From Nitrososphaeraceae archaeon (lineage in GTDB: Archaea; Thermoproteota; Nitrososphaeria; Nitrososphaerales; Nitrososphaeraceae), in NCBI GenBank assembly GCA_025937665.1, contig JAICQW010000114.1:1-5921 (forward strand): DNA of 5,921 nt, given 5' to 3'. Below are positions 5,164 through 5,921 of this stretch, one piece after another (the stretch's first letter is position 1; the number at the start of each line of letters is the position of its first letter). Under the pieces are notes generated by a model, which did not search any database, was not told where the DNA came from, and saw only the letters and a program-made list of their open reading frames with translations. The position numbers and the translations under genes were made by a program.

Positions 5164-5241
5164 AGTAATTGAGGTTTCTGAATTGGGTTATTAATATGAT
5201 ATGAATTCCATTTTATCTTGGAATTTCGTTACTCAATTACT
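5164..5241. repeat. Inverted repeats spanning the spacer before the dehydrogenase gene
   Basis: AGTAATTGAG (5164-5173) and CTCAATTACT (5232-5241) are a perfect 10-bp inverted repeat enclosing almost the whole 71-bp spacer, including the last codons of the transporter gene. Between them AATTCCA (5204-5210) and TGGAATT (5219-5225) form a 7-bp stem with an 8-base loop. The inner hairpin may end the transporter mRNA. The outer arms could fold the whole spacer or serve as two binding sites around the dehydrogenase promoter. Confidence 0.4.
5189..5198 (-). promoter_or_regulatory. TATA-like box of the dehydrogenase gene
   Basis: Minus-strand CATATTAATA (5198-5189) is centred about 33 bases before the ATG at 5161, predicting a leader of a few bases. 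It lies between the transporter stop and the dehydrogenase start, so the dehydrogenase may have its own promoter. Confidence 0.35.
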
Positions 5242-5921
5242 ACTAATCTTTACCTTTCTCGAAAATAATACCTTTAACAAAATAATTCCCATGTAGTATG
5301 GTATATTATAAAATGCAGCAAGTGCTGCTACCTGGGAGCCAAAAAATTGTTGTGCAAAAACAGTTACCAGGATGTTGTTTACATAGCTCATGACAATAAG
5401 CCCTGAAATTTTGGATCTTATTGAAGAGTCTCTACTAATGAAATACATCATGAAATAACCTGTAATCGCAAATACTACAAATAATAAGATAGCAATTACA
5501 GTTGTAAAAATAACAAAAGATGATTCGAAATAAAAATAAATTGAAAAGTTTGAAAATATCGCAAAGTTAATCATATCCATTAATATAATTGATAAGGGCA
5601 ATGAACTCTTCTTAATTTCCGTTGCTAACTTGGGTAAATATTTTTTTATTAATCCACTGGTTACTAAAGGAATTACTAGAGATATGACGAGCAACAAAAT
5701 CATATCAAATATCGGAATAGAGAATTCGGTATTAAAAAGTACATATACCAACATAGGTAATATGAATGGAACGGCAAGTGATGTTACAATTACCATGCCT
5801 ACAATAATAGAAAGTTTTCCTCCAACATAATTGGTAACAAATGGTGCTCCAAGTCCTGTAGAAATTCCAGATAATAAAAGTACTGAAAGTGCATGTTTTG
5901 GACTCACCTGACTGGTAACAA
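5233..5921 (-). CDS. BASS-type (bile acid:sodium symporter superfamily) membrane transporter, 5'-partial
   Basis: The C-terminal 229 or so residues of a polytopic membrane protein. The frame runs open through the right edge, so the start is missing; an internal GTG at 5907 is probably not the start. Counting from it, hydrophobic segments lie at about 5-24, 32-58, 66-87, 103-127, 129-157, 168-190 and 193-216. The pattern fits the bile acid:sodium symporter superfamily. GISTGLGAPFV (14-24) occupies the place of the family's proline/glycine crossing motif. TSLAVPFILPMLV (42-54) resembles the helix that follows it, and YVNNILVTVFAQQFFG (175-190) resembles the second crossing region with its conserved Asn. 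Full-length members have about 300-330 residues and 9-10 helices. Substrates range over bile acids, pyruvate, pantoate and arsenite; none can be assigned. The related fold of auxin-efflux-type carriers is the main alternative. Confidence 0.65.
   Translation of the reverse strand, partial: VTSQVSPKHALSVLLLSGISTGLGAPFVTNYVGGKLSIIVGMVIVTSLAVPFILPMLVYVLFNTEFSIPIFDMILLLVISLVIPLVTSGLIKKYLPKLATEIKKSSLPLSIILMDMINFAIFSNFSIYFYFESSFVIFTTVIAILLFVVFAITGYFMMYFISRDSSIRSKISGLIVMSYVNNILVTVFAQQFFGSQVAALAAFYNIPYYMGIILLKVLFSRKVKISSN

Overview
The window looks like a chromosomal segment of an ammonia-oxidising archaeon (Thaumarchaeota/Nitrososphaerota, most like the Nitrosocosmicus/Nitrososphaera group). This is inferred from: low G+C (roughly one third by eye); genes without Shine-Dalgarno sites but with archaeal TATA-like boxes about 25-35 bases before the start codon, implying leaderless or near-leaderless mRNAs; a small archaeal C2H2 zinc-finger protein; and secreted CHRD and SIMPL (DUF541) proteins, which I associate with this group. 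No rRNA, tRNA, CRISPR array or transposase was seen.

Layout from left to right. (1) A short plus-strand helical protein of unknown function (17-346), possibly cut by the left edge. (2) A convergent minus-strand gene for a secreted CHRD-domain protein (430-993), with a TATA box and two direct repeats spaced 30 bp upstream. (3) A region of about 630 bp without a solid gene (994-1625), holding several inverted repeats that could fold as RNA. (4) A 46-residue predicted membrane protein on the plus strand (1626-1766). (5) A minus-strand prohibitin-type SPFH membrane protein (1990-2859). (6) Upstream of it, a minus-strand exported SIMPL/DUF541 protein (2954-3723) whose reading frame is split by one missing base at TTA AAA TAG. 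(7) A plus-strand zinc-finger protein (3938-4156), divergent from the SIMPL gene. (8) A convergent minus-strand glyoxylate/hydroxypyruvate-reductase-like 2-hydroxyacid dehydrogenase (4184-5161). (9) The C-terminal part of a minus-strand BASS-type (bile acid:sodium symporter superfamily) transporter, cut by the right edge (5233 onward).

Functionally this is mostly cell-envelope and housekeeping content rather than an obvious new system. CHRD, SIMPL, SPFH and the 46-residue protein are all predicted membrane or extracytoplasmic. The dehydrogenase and transporter form a same-strand pair that might share 2-oxo/2-hydroxy-acid metabolism, but that is only inference. The most notable item is the SIMPL frameshift. 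Both halves are well conserved and in-frame apart from this point, and the local bases allow an exact -1 re-pairing of lysyl-tRNA just before a stop codon. It could be recoding, a recent mutation or a sequencing indel.
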